A DNA stretch of 64,000 nucleotides. It comes from Zoogloea sp. GTDB taxonomy: Bacteria > Pseudomonadota > Gammaproteobacteria > Burkholderiales > Rhodocyclaceae. The notes under the pieces were generated by a model. That model was given only the letters and a program-made list of their open reading frames with translations, was not told the origin of the DNA and searched no databases. The translations under genes were made by a program, and so were the position numbers. Shown piece by piece: positions 17,696 to 27,592 of this stretch. Where the stretch lies: positions 1-64,000 of the forward strand of contig NZ_JAOAUU010000167.1 in the NCBI RefSeq assembly GCF_030157465.1, given 5' to 3'. Positions within the stretch are counted from its first letter, which is position 1; each line of letters opens with the position of its first letter.

Positions 17696-18160
17696 TTATT
17701 CGATGCCGCCTGCGAAATCGACTTTCATCTGCGATTTGATTTTTTTCAGCGTGGCCTGGAACTGCGGGTAGGTCATGAGCCCGAACTTCGACTTGTTGTT
17801 GAAGTCCAGCAGTTCAAAGCGTTCTTCGGCCATTGACGGGCTGCCGCTGGTGTCCAGGTATTTGACCATGGTGTAGATGTCCTGATTGACGGTGGCGACG
17901 TAGCCCAGCCCGGCAATCCAGAACTTGTAGCTGCCGTCCTTTTCCTTCGGAACCGAGCTTGAAACGTAGCCGCCGCCCTCGGGGAAGAGGATTTCCTGCT
18001 TCAGGCAGGTGTAGCCGCGCGGAATTGAAAAGTCGCAGTCGTATTTGACCTTGAAGGTGCGCTGGTTGACCTTGTCCTTGTATTCCACAAGCTTCTGCTC
18101 TGCGACGGCGGTGCTGGTGGAGAGGCAAAGGGTCAGCAACAGGCTCAGGGATTTGATCAT
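17696..18160 (-). CDS. Exported hypothetical protein
   Basis: 154 residues with a signal peptide (MIKSLSLLLTLCLSTSTAVA, cleavage about 20). The mature domain has two cysteines close together (YDCDFSIPRGYTCLKQ), probably a disulfide, and a Lys/Gln-rich C-terminal half. No family is recognised. It lies just upstream of another small exported protein on the same strand, so the pair may act together in the periplasm. Function unknown. Confidence 0.7.
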   Translation of the reverse strand: MIKSLSLLLTLCLSTSTAVAEQKLVEYKDKVNQRTFKVKYDCDFSIPRGYTCLKQEILFPEGGGYVSSSVPKEKDGSYKFWIAGLGYVATVNQDIYTMVKYLDTSGSPSMAEERFELLDFNNKSKFGLMTYPQFQATLKKIKSQMKVDFAGGIE

Positions 18161-18240
18161 TGGCGTAAGGGCGTTGAGGGAGATTTTTCTTTTACGGTGC
18201 CGCCCGTGGCGACTTTAGCCGGCAGCCGTAGTCGGGCTTT

Positions 18241-18268
18241 TTGGGTGCCTGCAGCGCGGTGCTATGAT
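18241..18268 (+). promoter_or_regulatory. Probable sigma-70 promoter of purT
   Basis: TTGGGT (18241-18246) and TATGAT (18263-18268) are separated by 16 bp and end 34 nt before the purT ATG. Confidence 0.6.
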
Positions 18269-18302
18269 CCTGCGCCTGTATCCACCCTACCCGGAGCGAC
18301 TC

Positions 18303-19517
18303 ATGAAATTCGGCACCCCTCTCTCTCCTTCGGCCCTGCGCGTGATGCTTCTTGGCTCCGGCGAACTCGGCAAGGAAGTCCTCATCGCGCTGCAGCGCCT
18401 CGGGGTCGAGACGATTGCGGTCGATCGCTACCCGAACGCCCCCGGCCACCAGGTGGCACACCGCGCCCACGTCATCCAGATGACCGACGGCGCTGCGCTG
18501 CGCGCCCTCGTCGAGCTGGAAAAGCCGCACCTGATCGTGCCGGAAATCGAAGCCATCGCCACCGACATGCTGGTGCAGATCGAGGCCGAGGGGCTGGCCG
18601 AAGTGATTCCCACCGCCCGGGCCGCCCAGCTGACGATGAACCGCGAGGGGATCCGCCGCCTGGCCGCCGAGGAGCTGGGCCTGGCCACCTCGCCCTACCG
18701 TTTTGCCGACTCGCTGGACGAACTTCAGGCCGCCATCGATGGCAGCGACGGCGCGCCTGCCATCGGCTACCCGTGCATCGTCAAGCCGGTGATGTCGTCC
18801 TCGGGCAAGGGTCAGTCGCTGCTCCGTGGCCCGGACGACGTGAAGAAGGCCTGGGACTACGCCGCTGCCGGCGGCCGGGTCAATTCCGGGCGTGTCATCG
18901 TCGAGGGCTTCATCGATTTCGACTACGAAATCACCCTGCTCACCGTGCGCGCGTGCGATGCCGGCGGCACGGTTCAAACCTATTTCTGTGATCCCATCGG
19001 CCATGTGCAGGTGTCGGGCGATTACGTCGAATCCTGGCAGCCGCAGGCCATGAGCCCGCTGGCCCTGCAGCGCTCCCGCGAGATTGCCGGGGCGGTTACC
19101 GCCAACCTGGGCGGGCGTGGCCTGTTCGGCGTCGAACTGTTTGTGAAGGGCGATGAAGTGTGGTTCTCGGAAGTCAGCCCGCGTCCCCACGACACCGGCC
19201 TCGTCACGCTGTGCTCCCAGCGTTTCTCCGAGTTCGAGCTGCACGCCCGCGCCATTCTCGGCCTGCCGGTGGATGTGAGCCCGCGCGAGCCGGGCGCCTC
19301 CGCAGTGATCTACGGCGGTATGGACGAAGCCGGCATTGCCTTCGAAGGCGTGGCCGACGCGCTGGCCGTGCCGCGCACCGACATTCGCCTGTTCGGCAAG
19401 CCGGAAGCATTCGTCAAGCGCCGCATGGGCGTGGTGGTGGCCAATGGCGCCGACGTGGGCGAAGCCCGCGAGCGGGCGAAGCTGGCGGCCGGCAAGGTCA
19501 GGCCGGTAAAGGCATAA
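18303..19517 (+). CDS. purT: Formate-dependent phosphoribosylglycinamide formyltransferase
   Basis: 404 residues, matching PurT throughout. The enzyme makes formyl-GAR from GAR, formate and ATP in purine synthesis, independent of folate. It is an ATP-grasp protein: N-terminal [12 protein letters not shown] nucleotide fold, [22 protein letters not shown], the ATP-grasp loop VMSSSGKGQ, and the metal site segment [12 protein letters not shown]. The start at 18303 matches E. coli PurT; a longer in-frame start at 18264 overlaps the predicted promoter. The FAH-family gene follows after 3 bp, so the two are likely co-transcribed even though their reactions are unrelated. Confidence 0.96.
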   Translation: MKFGTPLSPSALRVMLLGSGELGKEVLIALQRLGVETIAVDRYPNAPGHQVAHRAHVIQMTDGAALRALVELEKPHLIVPEIEAIATDMLVQIEAEGLAEVIPTARAAQLTMNREGIRRLAAEELGLATSPYRFADSLDELQAAIDGSDGAPAIGYPCIVKPVMSSSGKGQSLLRGPDDVKKAWDYAAAGGRVNSGRVIVEGFIDFDYEITLLTVRACDAGGTVQTYFCDPIGHVQVSGDYVESWQPQAMSPLALQRSREIAGAVTANLGGRGLFGVELFVKGDEVWFSEVSPRPHDTGLVTLCSQRFSEFELHARAILGLPVDVSPREPGASAVIYGGMDEAGIAFEGVADALAVPRTDIRLFGKPEAFVKRRMGVVVANGADVGEARERAKLAAGKVRPVKA

Positions 19518-19520
19518 ACC

Positions 19521-20369
19521 ATGAAGCTGCTGCGCTACGGCCCGCCGGGCCAGGAGAAACCGGGGATGCTCGATGGGGAAGGCCACATCTGCGATCTCTC
19601 GGGTCTGCTCGACGACATCACCCCCAAAACCCTCGCGCCGGCCGCGCTGGAGGTGTTGCGTGCCATCGACCCGAGCCGTCTGCCACGGGTTGCGGGCGAG
19701 CCGCGCCTCGGCGTGCCCTGGAGCGGCACGCCCAAGTACATCGCCATCGGGCTCAACTACCACGATCACGCCATCGAATCCGGCATGCCGGTGCCGGTCG
19801 AGCCGGTGATGTTTCCCAAGTGGACCAGCTGCCTGTGCGGCCCGAACGACGACATCGTGCCGCCGGCCGATTTCAATCGCCTCGACTGGGAGGTCGAGCT
19901 GGGCATCGTCATCGGAAGCCGGGCACGCAATGTGTCGGTGGAGGATGCGCTCACCCACGTGGCGGGGTTTTGCGTGGCCAATGACGTTTCCGAGCGCACC
20001 TGGCAGCTCGAGCGTAGCGGCGGCCAGTGGGGCAAGGGCAAGGGCTTCGATACCTTCGGCCCGGTGGGCCCGTGGCTGGTGACGCCGGATGAAGTGGCCG
20101 ATCCGCAGGCCCTCGAGCTGTGGCTGGATGTGAACGGCGAGCGCATGCAAACCGGCAACAGCCGTCTGATGATCTTCTCGTGCGCCGAGCTTGTGGCCCG
20201 TTGCAGCCGGGTGATGACCCTCGAGCCGGGCGACCTGATCATTACCGGCACGCCGCCGGGCGTCGGCATGGGTTTCAAACCGCCGCGCTTTCTCAAGGTG
20301 GGCGACGTGGTCGAACTGGGAATTTCCGGGCTCGGCAGCCAGCGTCAGCGGGTCGTGGCGGGGCTTTAG
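19521..20369 (+). CDS. Fumarylacetoacetate hydrolase-family protein
   Basis: 282 residues, a typical FAH/HpcE-type hydrolase or decarboxylase. The catalytic core (about 73-280) has the signature AIGLNYHDHAIESGMPVP, the metal ligands in DWEVELGIVIG (Glu-x-Glu type) and the later NDVSERTWQLERSGGQWGKGKGFD block with GTPPGVGMGF near the C-terminus. Members act on beta-diketo or 2-oxo acids such as acylpyruvates, fumarylpyruvate or oxaloacetate; the exact substrate cannot be read from sequence. It follows purT by 3 bp and ends at a strong bidirectional terminator. Confidence 0.9.
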   Translation: MKLLRYGPPGQEKPGMLDGEGHICDLSGLLDDITPKTLAPAALEVLRAIDPSRLPRVAGEPRLGVPWSGTPKYIAIGLNYHDHAIESGMPVPVEPVMFPKWTSCLCGPNDDIVPPADFNRLDWEVELGIVIGSRARNVSVEDALTHVAGFCVANDVSERTWQLERSGGQWGKGKGFDTFGPVGPWLVTPDEVADPQALELWLDVNGERMQTGNSRLMIFSCAELVARCSRVMTLEPGDLIITGTPPGVGMGFKPPRFLKVGDVVELGISGLGSQRQRVVAGL

Positions 20370-20418
20370 GTTTTAGACAGCCAGGCGTTTGCGTGCTTCG
20401 ATAGTCTGTTGTTAACGT

Positions 20419-20447
20419 AAAAAGCGCCGGTTGTCCGGCGCTTTTTT
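20419..20447. terminator. Bidirectional terminator between the FAH gene and pckG
   Basis: AAAAAGCGCCGG and CCGGCGCTTTTT form a 12-bp stem with a TTGT loop, with T-runs reading out on both strands between convergent genes. Confidence 0.93.
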
Positions 20448-20481
20448 GTGCTCGTTGCAGCCTTGCGGCTGCGCGGTGCAA

Positions 20482-22338
20482 TTACACGGACATGGCCAGT
20501 TCGAACAGTTCGCGCTTGAGCATGAATTGCTTGGGCAGACGATCCTGCAGCTTTTCGAACCACTCCTTGTGGCCGGCCAGCTCGGTCTTCCAGGCTTCGG
20601 CATCGATCTTGGTGAGTGCTTCGAACTCTTCCTTGGTGACGTCGGAGCCGGTCCAGTCGATGTCTTCGTACTGGGGCATCCAGCCGAGGGCGTTTTCCTT
20701 GGCGTGGACACGGCCGCGGACGCGATCGACAACCCATTTCAGGACACGCATGTTCTCGCCGAAGCCGGGCCACATGAATTCGCCCTTCTCGTTCATGCGG
20801 AACCAGTTCACGCAGAAGATGCCGGGCGCCTGATCCACGGTGTGACCCATCTTCAGCCAGTGGTTGAAGTAGTCACCCATGTGGTAGCCGCAGAACGGCA
20901 GCATGGCGAACGGATCGCGACGGACTACGCCCTGGGCGCCGAAGGCGGCAGCGGTGGTTTCGGAGCCGAGGGTGGCTGCCATGTAGACGCCGTAGTTCCA
21001 GTTGAAGGCCTGGTATACCAGCGGCACGGTGGTGGCACGACGGCCGCCGAAGATGAAGGCGGAAATCGGCACGCCGGCCGGATCTTCCCAGTTCGGGTCG
21101 ATGGACGGGCACTGGCTGGCCGGGGCGGTGAAGCGGGAGTTCGGGTGGGCAGCCTTGCGGCCGGTTTCCTTGGCGATCTCCGGGGTCCAGTCCTTGCCTT
21201 GCCAGTCGATCAGGTGCGCCGGCGCTTCCTTGGTCATGCCTTCCCACCACACATCGCCATCGTCGGTCAGCGCGACGTTGGTGAAGATGATGTTTTCCTT
21301 GAGGGTGGCCAGCGCGTTGAAGTTGGTCTTCTCGGAGGTGCCCGGTGCGACGCCGAAGAAGCCGGCTTCCGGGTTGATGGCGTAGAAGCGGGTGGTGCCG
21401 TCGGCTTCCTTGCGGGGCTTGATCCAGGCGATGTCGTCACCGACGGTGGAGATCTTCCAGCCGTCGAAGGAGCGCGGCGGGATCAGCATCGCGAAGTTGG
21501 TCTTGCCGCAGGCGGACGGGAAGGCGGCGGCGACGTAGGTCTTCTCGCCGGTGGGGCTTTCCACGCCGAGGATCAGCATGTGTTCGGCCAGCCAGCCTTC
21601 GTCGCGGGCCATGTTGGAGGCGATGCGCAGCGCGAAGCACTTCTTGCCGAGCAGGGCATTGCCGCCGTAGCCGGAGCCGTAGGACCAGATCTCGCGGGTT
21701 TCGGGGTAATGGACGATGTACTTGACGGTCGGGTTGCAGGGCCAGGCGGAGTCCTTCTCGCCGTGGGCCAGCGGGGCGCCAACCGTGTGCATGCAGGGGA
21801 CGAATTCGCCGTCGGTGCCGAGCACGTCATAGACTGCCTTGCCCATGCGGGTCATGACGCGCATGTTGGTGACGACGTAGGGGCTGTCGGAGATTTCGAC
21901 GCCGATGTGGGCGATCGGCGAGCCGAGGGGGCCCATCGAGAACGGAATGACGTACAGCGTGCGGCCGTGCATGCAGCCCTTGAACAGTTCGTTCAGGGTC
22001 TTGCGCATCTTGGCCGGGTCTTCCCAGTTGTTGGTGGGGCCGGCGTCGTCCTTGTTGGCGCAGCAGATGTAGGTGCGGTCTTCCACGCGGGCCACGTCGG
22101 ACGGGTCGGAGCAGGCGAGGTAGGAGTTCTTGCGCTTTTCCGGGTTCAGCTTGATGAGCATCCCGGCATCGACCATCTCGGCACAGAGGCGGTCGTATTC
22201 TTCTTGCGAGCCATCACACCAGACCACGCGATCGGGCTCGGTGAGGGTAGCGATCTCGGCAACCCATTGCTTGAGCTTCTGGTTCTTGACGTATTCGGGG
22301 GCGGCTGCGATGGCGGCTTCGGCAATGCTTTGAGACAT
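20482..22338 (-). CDS. pckG: Phosphoenolpyruvate carboxykinase (GTP)
   Basis: 618 residues, the size of GTP-dependent PEPCK. The enzyme interconverts oxaloacetate plus GTP with PEP, CO2 and GDP in gluconeogenesis. The kinase P-loop [13 protein letters not shown] and the nearby GDDIAW metal segment are clear, as are [20 protein letters not shown] and the guanine-binding aromatic region near the C-terminus. The start at MSQSIAE (22338) has GGAG upstream; a longer in-frame start at 22377 lacks support. It is divergent from maeB, placing two enzymes of the PEP-pyruvate-oxaloacetate-malate node in one promoter region. Confidence 0.97.
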   Translation of the reverse strand: MSQSIAEAAIAAAPEYVKNQKLKQWVAEIATLTEPDRVVWCDGSQEEYDRLCAEMVDAGMLIKLNPEKRKNSYLACSDPSDVARVEDRTYICCANKDDAGPTNNWEDPAKMRKTLNELFKGCMHGRTLYVIPFSMGPLGSPIAHIGVEISDSPYVVTNMRVMTRMGKAVYDVLGTDGEFVPCMHTVGAPLAHGEKDSAWPCNPTVKYIVHYPETREIWSYGSGYGGNALLGKKCFALRIASNMARDEGWLAEHMLILGVESPTGEKTYVAAAFPSACGKTNFAMLIPPRSFDGWKISTVGDDIAWIKPRKEADGTTRFYAINPEAGFFGVAPGTSEKTNFNALATLKENIIFTNVALTDDGDVWWEGMTKEAPAHLIDWQGKDWTPEIAKETGRKAAHPNSRFTAPASQCPSIDPNWEDPAGVPISAFIFGGRRATTVPLVYQAFNWNYGVYMAATLGSETTAAAFGAQGVVRRDPFAMLPFCGYHMGDYFNHWLKMGHTVDQAPGIFCVNWFRMNEKGEFMWPGFGENMRVLKWVVDRVRGRVHAKENALGWMPQYEDIDWTGSDVTKEEFEALTKIDAEAWKTELAGHKEWFEKLQDRLPKQFMLKRELFELAMSV

Positions 22339-22670
22339 CAGACGATTCTCCAGGACGTTACGGATGCGTTGTTTCACGTTTGCCGGCGGGGAGCTTGCCG
22401 GCTGGGTAATCGCGTCTTTGGGCCTCCAGGGCGCGGCGCGTATTATTGGGCGTCGATAGGATTGCCGCCGGTTGATTGCCGCCGGTTCATTCCGGTTCGG
22501 GTCAATCGGGAATAACCCTAAAGAAGCTAGCCTGTAATTATGCCACGGTTCGCAAGGTGACGTAATTCACCCGTCACGCCGAAATGCTGCGGATGTCACG
22601 AATTGCCGTCATTGCGCTTTGGCAGGATCATGGGTCGGGAACAGCAACAACACACGAGAGGGAGAAAAGC
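22339..22670. other. Divergent pckG-maeB promoter region
   Basis: 332 bases without a gene. It includes a 14-bp tandem repeat (GATTGCCGCCGGTT-like, about 22460-22487), an AT-richer patch around 22515-22545 and a near-palindromic operator-like element at 22556-22571. It must contain the promoters of both genes, but I cannot assign -10/-35 boxes with confidence. Confidence 0.5.
22556..22571. promoter_or_regulatory. Operator-like inverted repeat GGTGA-N6-TCACC
   Basis: GGTGACGTAATTCACC is dyad-symmetric in its 5-bp arms; it overlaps a second inverted repeat GTGACG/CGTCAC (22557-22577). It is a candidate regulator site for carbon-flux control; no regulator can be named. Confidence 0.35.
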
Positions 22671-24938
22671 ATGGATGAGCAAATTCGCCAGGCCGCACTG
22701 GAATACCACCGCCTGCCCAAGCCGGGCAAGATTTCGATCGCCCCCACCAAGGCGCTGACCAACCAGCAGGATCTTTCGCTGGCCTATTCGCCCGGCGTGG
22801 CTGCTGCCTGCGACGCGATTGTCGAAGACCCGGCCGAAGCCGCGTCGCTGACTTCGCGCAGCAACCTCATTGGCGTCGTCACCAACGGCACCGCGGTGCT
22901 GGGCCTGGGCAACATCGGCCCGCTGGCTGCCAAGCCGGTGATGGAAGGCAAGGCCGTGCTGTTCAAGAAGTTTGCCGGCATCGACGTGTTCGACCTGGAA
23001 ATCGACGAACCCGACGCCGACAAGCTGATCGACATGATTGCGGCGCTGGAACCCACCTTCGGCGGCATCAACCTTGAAGACATCAAGGCGCCGGAGTGCT
23101 TCTACATCGAGAAGAAGCTGCGCGAGCGCATGAAGATTCCGGTTTTCCATGATGACCAGCACGGCACTGCGATCGTCGTCGGCGCTGCGATCCTCAACGG
23201 CCTGCATCTGCTGGGCAAGAGTCTGTCGACGGTCAAGCTGGTGACTTCCGGCGCCGGCGCGGCTGCGCTGGCCTGCCTCGATCTGCTGGTGATGCTTGGC
23301 GTGCCTGTCGAGAACATCTGGGTGACCGACCTTGAAGGCGTGGTGTATGTGGGCCGTACCAAACTGATGGATCCGATCAAGGACCGTTACGCCAAGGTGA
23401 CCGACGCCCGCACGCTGGGCGAGGTGATCGAGGGCGCCGACGTGTTCCTGGGCCTGTCGGCGGGTGGTGTGATGAAGCCCGAGATGGTTGCCAAAATGGC
23501 GCCCAATCCGATGATCATGGCGTTGGCCAACCCGACGCCGGAAATCCTGCCCGAAGAAGTGAAAAAGGTGCGCAGCGACGCGCTGATGGCCACTGGCCGT
23601 TCGGATTACCCGAACCAGGTGAACAACGTGCTGTGCTTCCCGTTCATCTTCCGCGGCGCGCTCGACGTGGGCGCCACCACCATCACCGACCAGATGAAGC
23701 TGGCTGCCGTGAAGGCGATTGCCGAACTGGCCCGTGCCGAGGCGTCGGACATCGTGGCGGCGGCCTACGGCGAGAACGTCTCCGGCTTTGGTCCCGAGTA
23801 CATCATTCCCAAGCCCTTCGACCCGCGCCTGATCGTCAAGATTGCGCCGGAAGTGGCGCGCGCGGCGATGGAGTCCGGTGTGGCGACGCGTCCGATCACC
23901 GATTTCGAGGCCTACCGCCAGCAGCTCAACAACTTCGTGTGGCAGTCCGGCCTGGTCATGAAACCGGTCTTCCAGGCGGCCAAGCGTGCGCCCAAGCGCA
24001 TCATCTTCTCGGAGGGCGAGGCCGAGCGCGTGCTGCGCGCCGTGCAAACGGTGGTGGACGAGGGGCTGTGCCGGCCCATCCTGATCGGCCGCCCCGAGGT
24101 CGTGGTCGAGAGCATCGAGCGCTTCGGCTTGCGTCTGCGTCCGGAACTCGACTTCGAAATGGTCAACCCCGACACCGATCCGCGCTACGAGCAGCTGTGG
24201 AGCCACTACCACTCGCAAATGGAGCGCAAGGGCGTGTCGATGGATTACGCCAAGCGCGAGGTGCGTCGCCGCCCGACCCTGCTGGGCGCGCTGCTGCTCA
24301 AGTTCGGCTACGCCGACGGGATGATCTGCGGCACCTACGGCATGCATGGCTTGCACCTCAAGTTCATCGAAACAGTGCTCGGCCGCCAGAAGGGCGTGCG
24401 CAACTTCTACACGATGAACCTGCTCACCCTGCCGGGCCGCACGGTGTTTTTGTGCGACACCTACGTCAATTACGATCCGACTCCCGAGCAGGTCGTCGAG
24501 ATGACCCGGCTTGCGGCCGACGAGGTGCGCCGCTTCGGCATCCAGCCGCGCATTGCGCTCTTGTCCCATTCCAGTTTCGGCACCGATATCTCGCCGACCG
24601 CCGACAAGATGAGAAAGGCGCTGGTGATGCTGCACACCGAGCATCCCGAACTCGACGTGGAAGGCGAGATGCACGGCGATGCGGCGCTGGATGCGGGCAT
24701 CCGCAAACAGGTCTTCCCCAACGCCAGGATGAGCGAGGACGCCAACCTTCTGATCTTCCCGACCCTGGATGCGGCCAACATCGCCTTCAACCTGCTCAAG
24801 ACCGCTTCCGGAGAAGGCATGACCATCGGTCCGATCCTGCTCGGTTCGGCCAAGCCGGTGCATATCCTCACGCCCACCGCAACCGTGCGGCGGATCATCA
24901 ACATGACGGCGCTGACCGTCGTCGAGGCAGGGCGCTAA
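22671..24938 (+). CDS. maeB: NADP-dependent malic enzyme, MaeB type with phosphotransacetylase-like domain
   Basis: 755 residues. The N-terminal ~425 residues are a malic enzyme (NADP-preferring by similarity to MaeB): [15 protein letters not shown], the metal/active-site stretch [32 protein letters not shown] and the Rossmann loop [11 protein letters not shown]. The C-terminal ~320 residues resemble phosphate acetyltransferase ([47 protein letters not shown]); in MaeB this domain is regulatory, binding acetyl-CoA or acetyl-phosphate. It decarboxylates malate to pyruvate and gives NADPH. The start at MDEQ follows a GGGAGAAAAGC ribosome site. It is divergent from pckG. Confidence 0.96.
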   Translation: MDEQIRQAALEYHRLPKPGKISIAPTKALTNQQDLSLAYSPGVAAACDAIVEDPAEAASLTSRSNLIGVVTNGTAVLGLGNIGPLAAKPVMEGKAVLFKKFAGIDVFDLEIDEPDADKLIDMIAALEPTFGGINLEDIKAPECFYIEKKLRERMKIPVFHDDQHGTAIVVGAAILNGLHLLGKSLSTVKLVTSGAGAAALACLDLLVMLGVPVENIWVTDLEGVVYVGRTKLMDPIKDRYAKVTDARTLGEVIEGADVFLGLSAGGVMKPEMVAKMAPNPMIMALANPTPEILPEEVKKVRSDALMATGRSDYPNQVNNVLCFPFIFRGALDVGATTITDQMKLAAVKAIAELARAEASDIVAAAYGENVSGFGPEYIIPKPFDPRLIVKIAPEVARAAMESGVATRPITDFEAYRQQLNNFVWQSGLVMKPVFQAAKRAPKRIIFSEGEAERVLRAVQTVVDEGLCRPILIGRPEVVVESIERFGLRLRPELDFEMVNPDTDPRYEQLWSHYHSQMERKGVSMDYAKREVRRRPTLLGALLLKFGYADGMICGTYGMHGLHLKFIETVLGRQKGVRNFYTMNLLTLPGRTVFLCDTYVNYDPTPEQVVEMTRLAADEVRRFGIQPRIALLSHSSFGTDISPTADKMRKALVMLHTEHPELDVEGEMHGDAALDAGIRKQVFPNARMSEDANLLIFPTLDAANIAFNLLKTASGEGMTIGPILLGSAKPVHILTPTATVRRIINMTALTVVEAGR

Positions 24939-25040
24939 AAGGGAAAGGCAGCCTGTTTTTGCCCTGAGCCGTGCCGACGGGCTGCGCCCGCGCCTGTCCA
25001 TGCCGTTAAACTTCCTGAAATAAACGATCGGGGAGGCGGC

Positions 25041-26180
25041 ATGGCAGCAGGACGGACAGCACTGGTGCTCACCGGTGGGGGCGCGCGGGCCGCTTATCAG
25101 GTCGGTGTGCTCATCGCCGTGCGCGACGTGTGGGGCAAGCGCCCGGAGAATCCGTTTCCCATCATCTGCGGAACCTCGGCCGGGGCCGTCAACGCGGTGG
25201 CGTTGGCGGTCTTCTCGGCCGATTTCAACGAGGCGGTGCGCAAGCTCGCCTTCATCTGGCGAAATTTCCACGTCGATCACGTGTATCGGGCCGACACGCT
25301 GGCGATCACCGAATCGGTGCTGCGCTGGGGGTCGGCCATTTTTTTGGGCTGGCTGGCCCGCCAGACGCCCCATTCGCTGCTCGACAACAGCCCGCTGAGA
25401 GAACTCCTCGAAGCCCAGCTCGATTTCAGCGCCATCGGCCGCGCCATTACCGATGGCCACCTGCAGGCCGTCTCGGTGACAGCGTCCGGCTACACCTCCG
25501 GCGAGAGTCTGGCGTTCTTCCAGGGGCGCGAAGAGCTGCAGCCCTGGCGTCGCGCCCAGCGCATCGGCGTGCGTACCGAACTGAAGGTCGAGCACCTGCT
25601 GGCCTCGAGCGCCATTCCGTTTGTCTTTCCGGCCGTGCGCATCAACCGCGAGTATTTCGGTGATGGCTCCATGCGCCAGTTGGCGCCGATCAGCCCGGTG
25701 ATCCACCTGGGGGCAGAACGCATTCTGGTGATTGCCGGCGGCCGCCGCTCCGAGGAGGCGCGCCAGCGCTCCGATGCCTACCCGTCACCGGCCCAGGTGG
25801 CGGGTCACGCCATGTCGAGCATCTTTCTCGACGGTCTGGCCATGGATCTCGAGCGGCTTGAGCGCATCAACGCCATCGTGGACGCAATCGAGCCGTCGCG
25901 GCGAGCCGAGGCCGGCATTCCCCTCAAGAAAATCGAAACCCTGGTGATTGCACCATCGCAACGACTGGACTATCTTGCCGCCCGTCATCGTAATGCCTTA
26001 CCACGGGCCCTGAGCCTTGTTCTACGCGGGATTGGTGCAACGCGGAAGAACGGCTCGGTGTTACTCTCCTACCTTTTGTTCGAGCGAGGGTATACCCGTT
26101 CTTTGATGGAGTTGGGCTACCGGGATGCCATGAGCCGGCGGGCCGAACTGACGCGCTTCCTGCATGGCGCTGGCCAGTGA
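25041..26180 (+). CDS. Patatin-like phospholipase
   Basis: 379 residues. The patatin domain (about 6-225) has the oxyanion motif [12 protein letters not shown], the nucleophile elbow GTSAG (Ser46) and the catalytic Asp in DGSMRQ. Such serine lipases cleave acyl chains from phospholipids. There is no signal peptide; a hydrophobic segment near 95-110 may help membrane association. The C-terminal part (about 280-370) is helical and family-specific. A GGGGAGGCGGC ribosome site precedes the ATG. The gene stands alone between maeB and the PBP7 gene. Confidence 0.9.
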   Translation: MAAGRTALVLTGGGARAAYQVGVLIAVRDVWGKRPENPFPIICGTSAGAVNAVALAVFSADFNEAVRKLAFIWRNFHVDHVYRADTLAITESVLRWGSAIFLGWLARQTPHSLLDNSPLRELLEAQLDFSAIGRAITDGHLQAVSVTASGYTSGESLAFFQGREELQPWRRAQRIGVRTELKVEHLLASSAIPFVFPAVRINREYFGDGSMRQLAPISPVIHLGAERILVIAGGRRSEEARQRSDAYPSPAQVAGHAMSSIFLDGLAMDLERLERINAIVDAIEPSRRAEAGIPLKKIETLVIAPSQRLDYLAARHRNALPRALSLVLRGIGATRKNGSVLLSYLLFERGYTRSLMELGYRDAMSRRAELTRFLHGAGQ

Positions 26181-26441
26181 CAGGCCTCGATCGGGGTGCA
26201 TCCGGAGGCTTGGGCTCCTGCTTACAAAAAAACATTCACAAAAAACTTCAAAAATTTAAAATAAACCATTATTTTGAATAAGAAGTCTGCCGTTGATGGA
26301 CTTGACCCCGAGGGGGCTTCAGGACCAAGCAAGTCGATGATCGGCCGGGAGGCGGTCCAGTCCGCGAGAGTGCTTCATCGCGAAGGTTTGTTATCTGGGA
26401 AGGGCGTGCCCTTCCTGTTTCTGATTCAATATTGAAATACG
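26181..26441. promoter_or_regulatory. AT-rich intergenic region upstream of PBP7 gene with A-tracts
   Basis: Bases 26221-26280 are strikingly AT-rich against a GC-rich chromosome, with A-tracts at 26226-26232, 26240-26245, 26250-26254 and 26258-26261, about one helical turn apart, suggesting intrinsic bending. It may be an UP-element or a nucleoid-protein site ahead of the PBP7 gene. The remainder of the gap holds nothing I can name. Confidence 0.5.
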
Positions 26442-27530
26442 ATGAAAATCCGTAATACCGTAATCGCCTTGCTGAGCGTTTTTGTGCTCGGCTCAGTGGC
26501 ACCCGCCGACGCTCTTGCTGCTGCGCAGCGTCCGTCATCCAAAAAAACTGCCGAGGCCAAGCCTGTGGCCAGACTGGCTGCGAAGTCTGCCGCCAAACCC
26601 GGGAAGCGTGCCGACGCGGCAGACCGGATTGTCGCCCGGGCTGGCAAGTCGGCCAGCCAGCGGGAGAAAAACCGTCGCGTAGCCTACGCCTCGCCGCTGG
26701 TTCAGCGCACCGCCGTGGCTGCGGTGGGGCCGGAAATCGACCAGGAGGGCAACCCGCTGCTGCACTCGGCCGCCTTCATGATTGCCGACCAGGCAACGGG
26801 CAACGTGCTGCTCGAAAAAAATTCCGACGCAGTGCTGCCGATCGCCTCCATCACCAAGCTCATGACGGCGATGGTGGTGCTGGATGCGCGCCTCAGCCTG
26901 GGTGAGTCGCTGGTCATCGCTGGGGACGACGTGGATACCCTGCGCAACAGCAGCTCGCACGTGCCGGTGGGTACCGAGCTGTCCCGCGAGGACATGCTGC
27001 GCCTGGCGCTGATGTCATCCGAAAACCGGGCTGCAGCGGCGCTGGCCCGTAATTACCCCGGCGGCTTGCCGGCCTTCGTGATGGCCATGAACCGCAAGGC
27101 GACATCCCTTGGCCTCCGCGAGACGCGCTTCTCCGACAGCACCGGCCTCAACTCGGCCAACGTGTCGAGCGCTCGCGATCTGGTCAAGATGGTGTCGGCG
27201 GCGTCCCGCTATCCGCTGATCCGCGAGTTTTCCACAACGGCCAACTACGTCGTGTCGCTTAACGGGCGCCAGCGTCAGTTCAACAACACCAACGCACTGG
27301 TGAGCAGCCCGGACTGGCAGATCGGGGTCTCCAAGACCGGTTTCATCAATGAGTCCGGCAAGTGCCTGGTGATGCAGGCCTGGCTGCTCAACAAGCCGAT
27401 GATCATCGTGCTGCTCGATTCCTTCGGACGTTTTACCCGCGTGGCGGACGCCCAGCGGGTCAAGCGTTGGCTGGAGAGCGCAGCCGTGCAGCAGAAGGTT
27501 GCCGCGAACCTTCGTGGCCCGGCTACCTGA
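26442..27530 (+). CDS. pbpG: D-alanyl-D-alanine endopeptidase (PBP7/8 family)
   Basis: 362 residues. A signal peptide (1 to about 27, ADALA) leads to a basic Lys/Ala-rich linker (30-80) and then an S11 peptidase domain with all penicillin-binding motifs: SITK (136-139), SEN (193-195) and KTG (298-300). PBP7-type enzymes cut D-Ala-meso-DAP cross-links in peptidoglycan and help remodel the wall. The basic linker is longer than in E. coli PBP7 and may bind the envelope. No strong Shine-Dalgarno is visible before the ATG. The gene ends at a strong terminator. Confidence 0.93.
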   Translation: MKIRNTVIALLSVFVLGSVAPADALAAAQRPSSKKTAEAKPVARLAAKSAAKPGKRADAADRIVARAGKSASQREKNRRVAYASPLVQRTAVAAVGPEIDQEGNPLLHSAAFMIADQATGNVLLEKNSDAVLPIASITKLMTAMVVLDARLSLGESLVIAGDDVDTLRNSSSHVPVGTELSREDMLRLALMSSENRAAAALARNYPGGLPAFVMAMNRKATSLGLRETRFSDSTGLNSANVSSARDLVKMVSAASRYPLIREFSTTANYVVSLNGRQRQFNNTNALVSSPDWQIGVSKTGFINESGKCLVMQAWLLNKPMIIVLLDSFGRFTRVADAQRVKRWLESAAVQQKVAANLRGPAT

Positions 27531-27549
27531 GTACGCTTAGGCTGAGACA

Positions 27550-27577
27550 AAAAAAGGCGCCACGCGGCGCCTTTTTT
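27550..27577. terminator. Bidirectional terminator between pbpG and iclR-type gene
   Basis: AAAAAAGGCGCC and GGCGCCTTTTTT pair perfectly around an ACGC loop between convergent genes. Confidence 0.94.
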
Positions 27578-27592
27578 CATTGCGGCTGCGCT

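Noticed and set aside
18192..20150. Long minus-strand open frame opposite purT and the FAH gene
   Set aside because: The true genes are unambiguous on the plus strand; the antisense frame lacks any recognisable protein feature.
22596..25706. Very long minus-strand open frame opposite maeB and the patatin gene
   Set aside because: It is antisense to two clear enzymes, His/Arg/Gly-rich with no domain; open only because of high GC third positions in the true frames.
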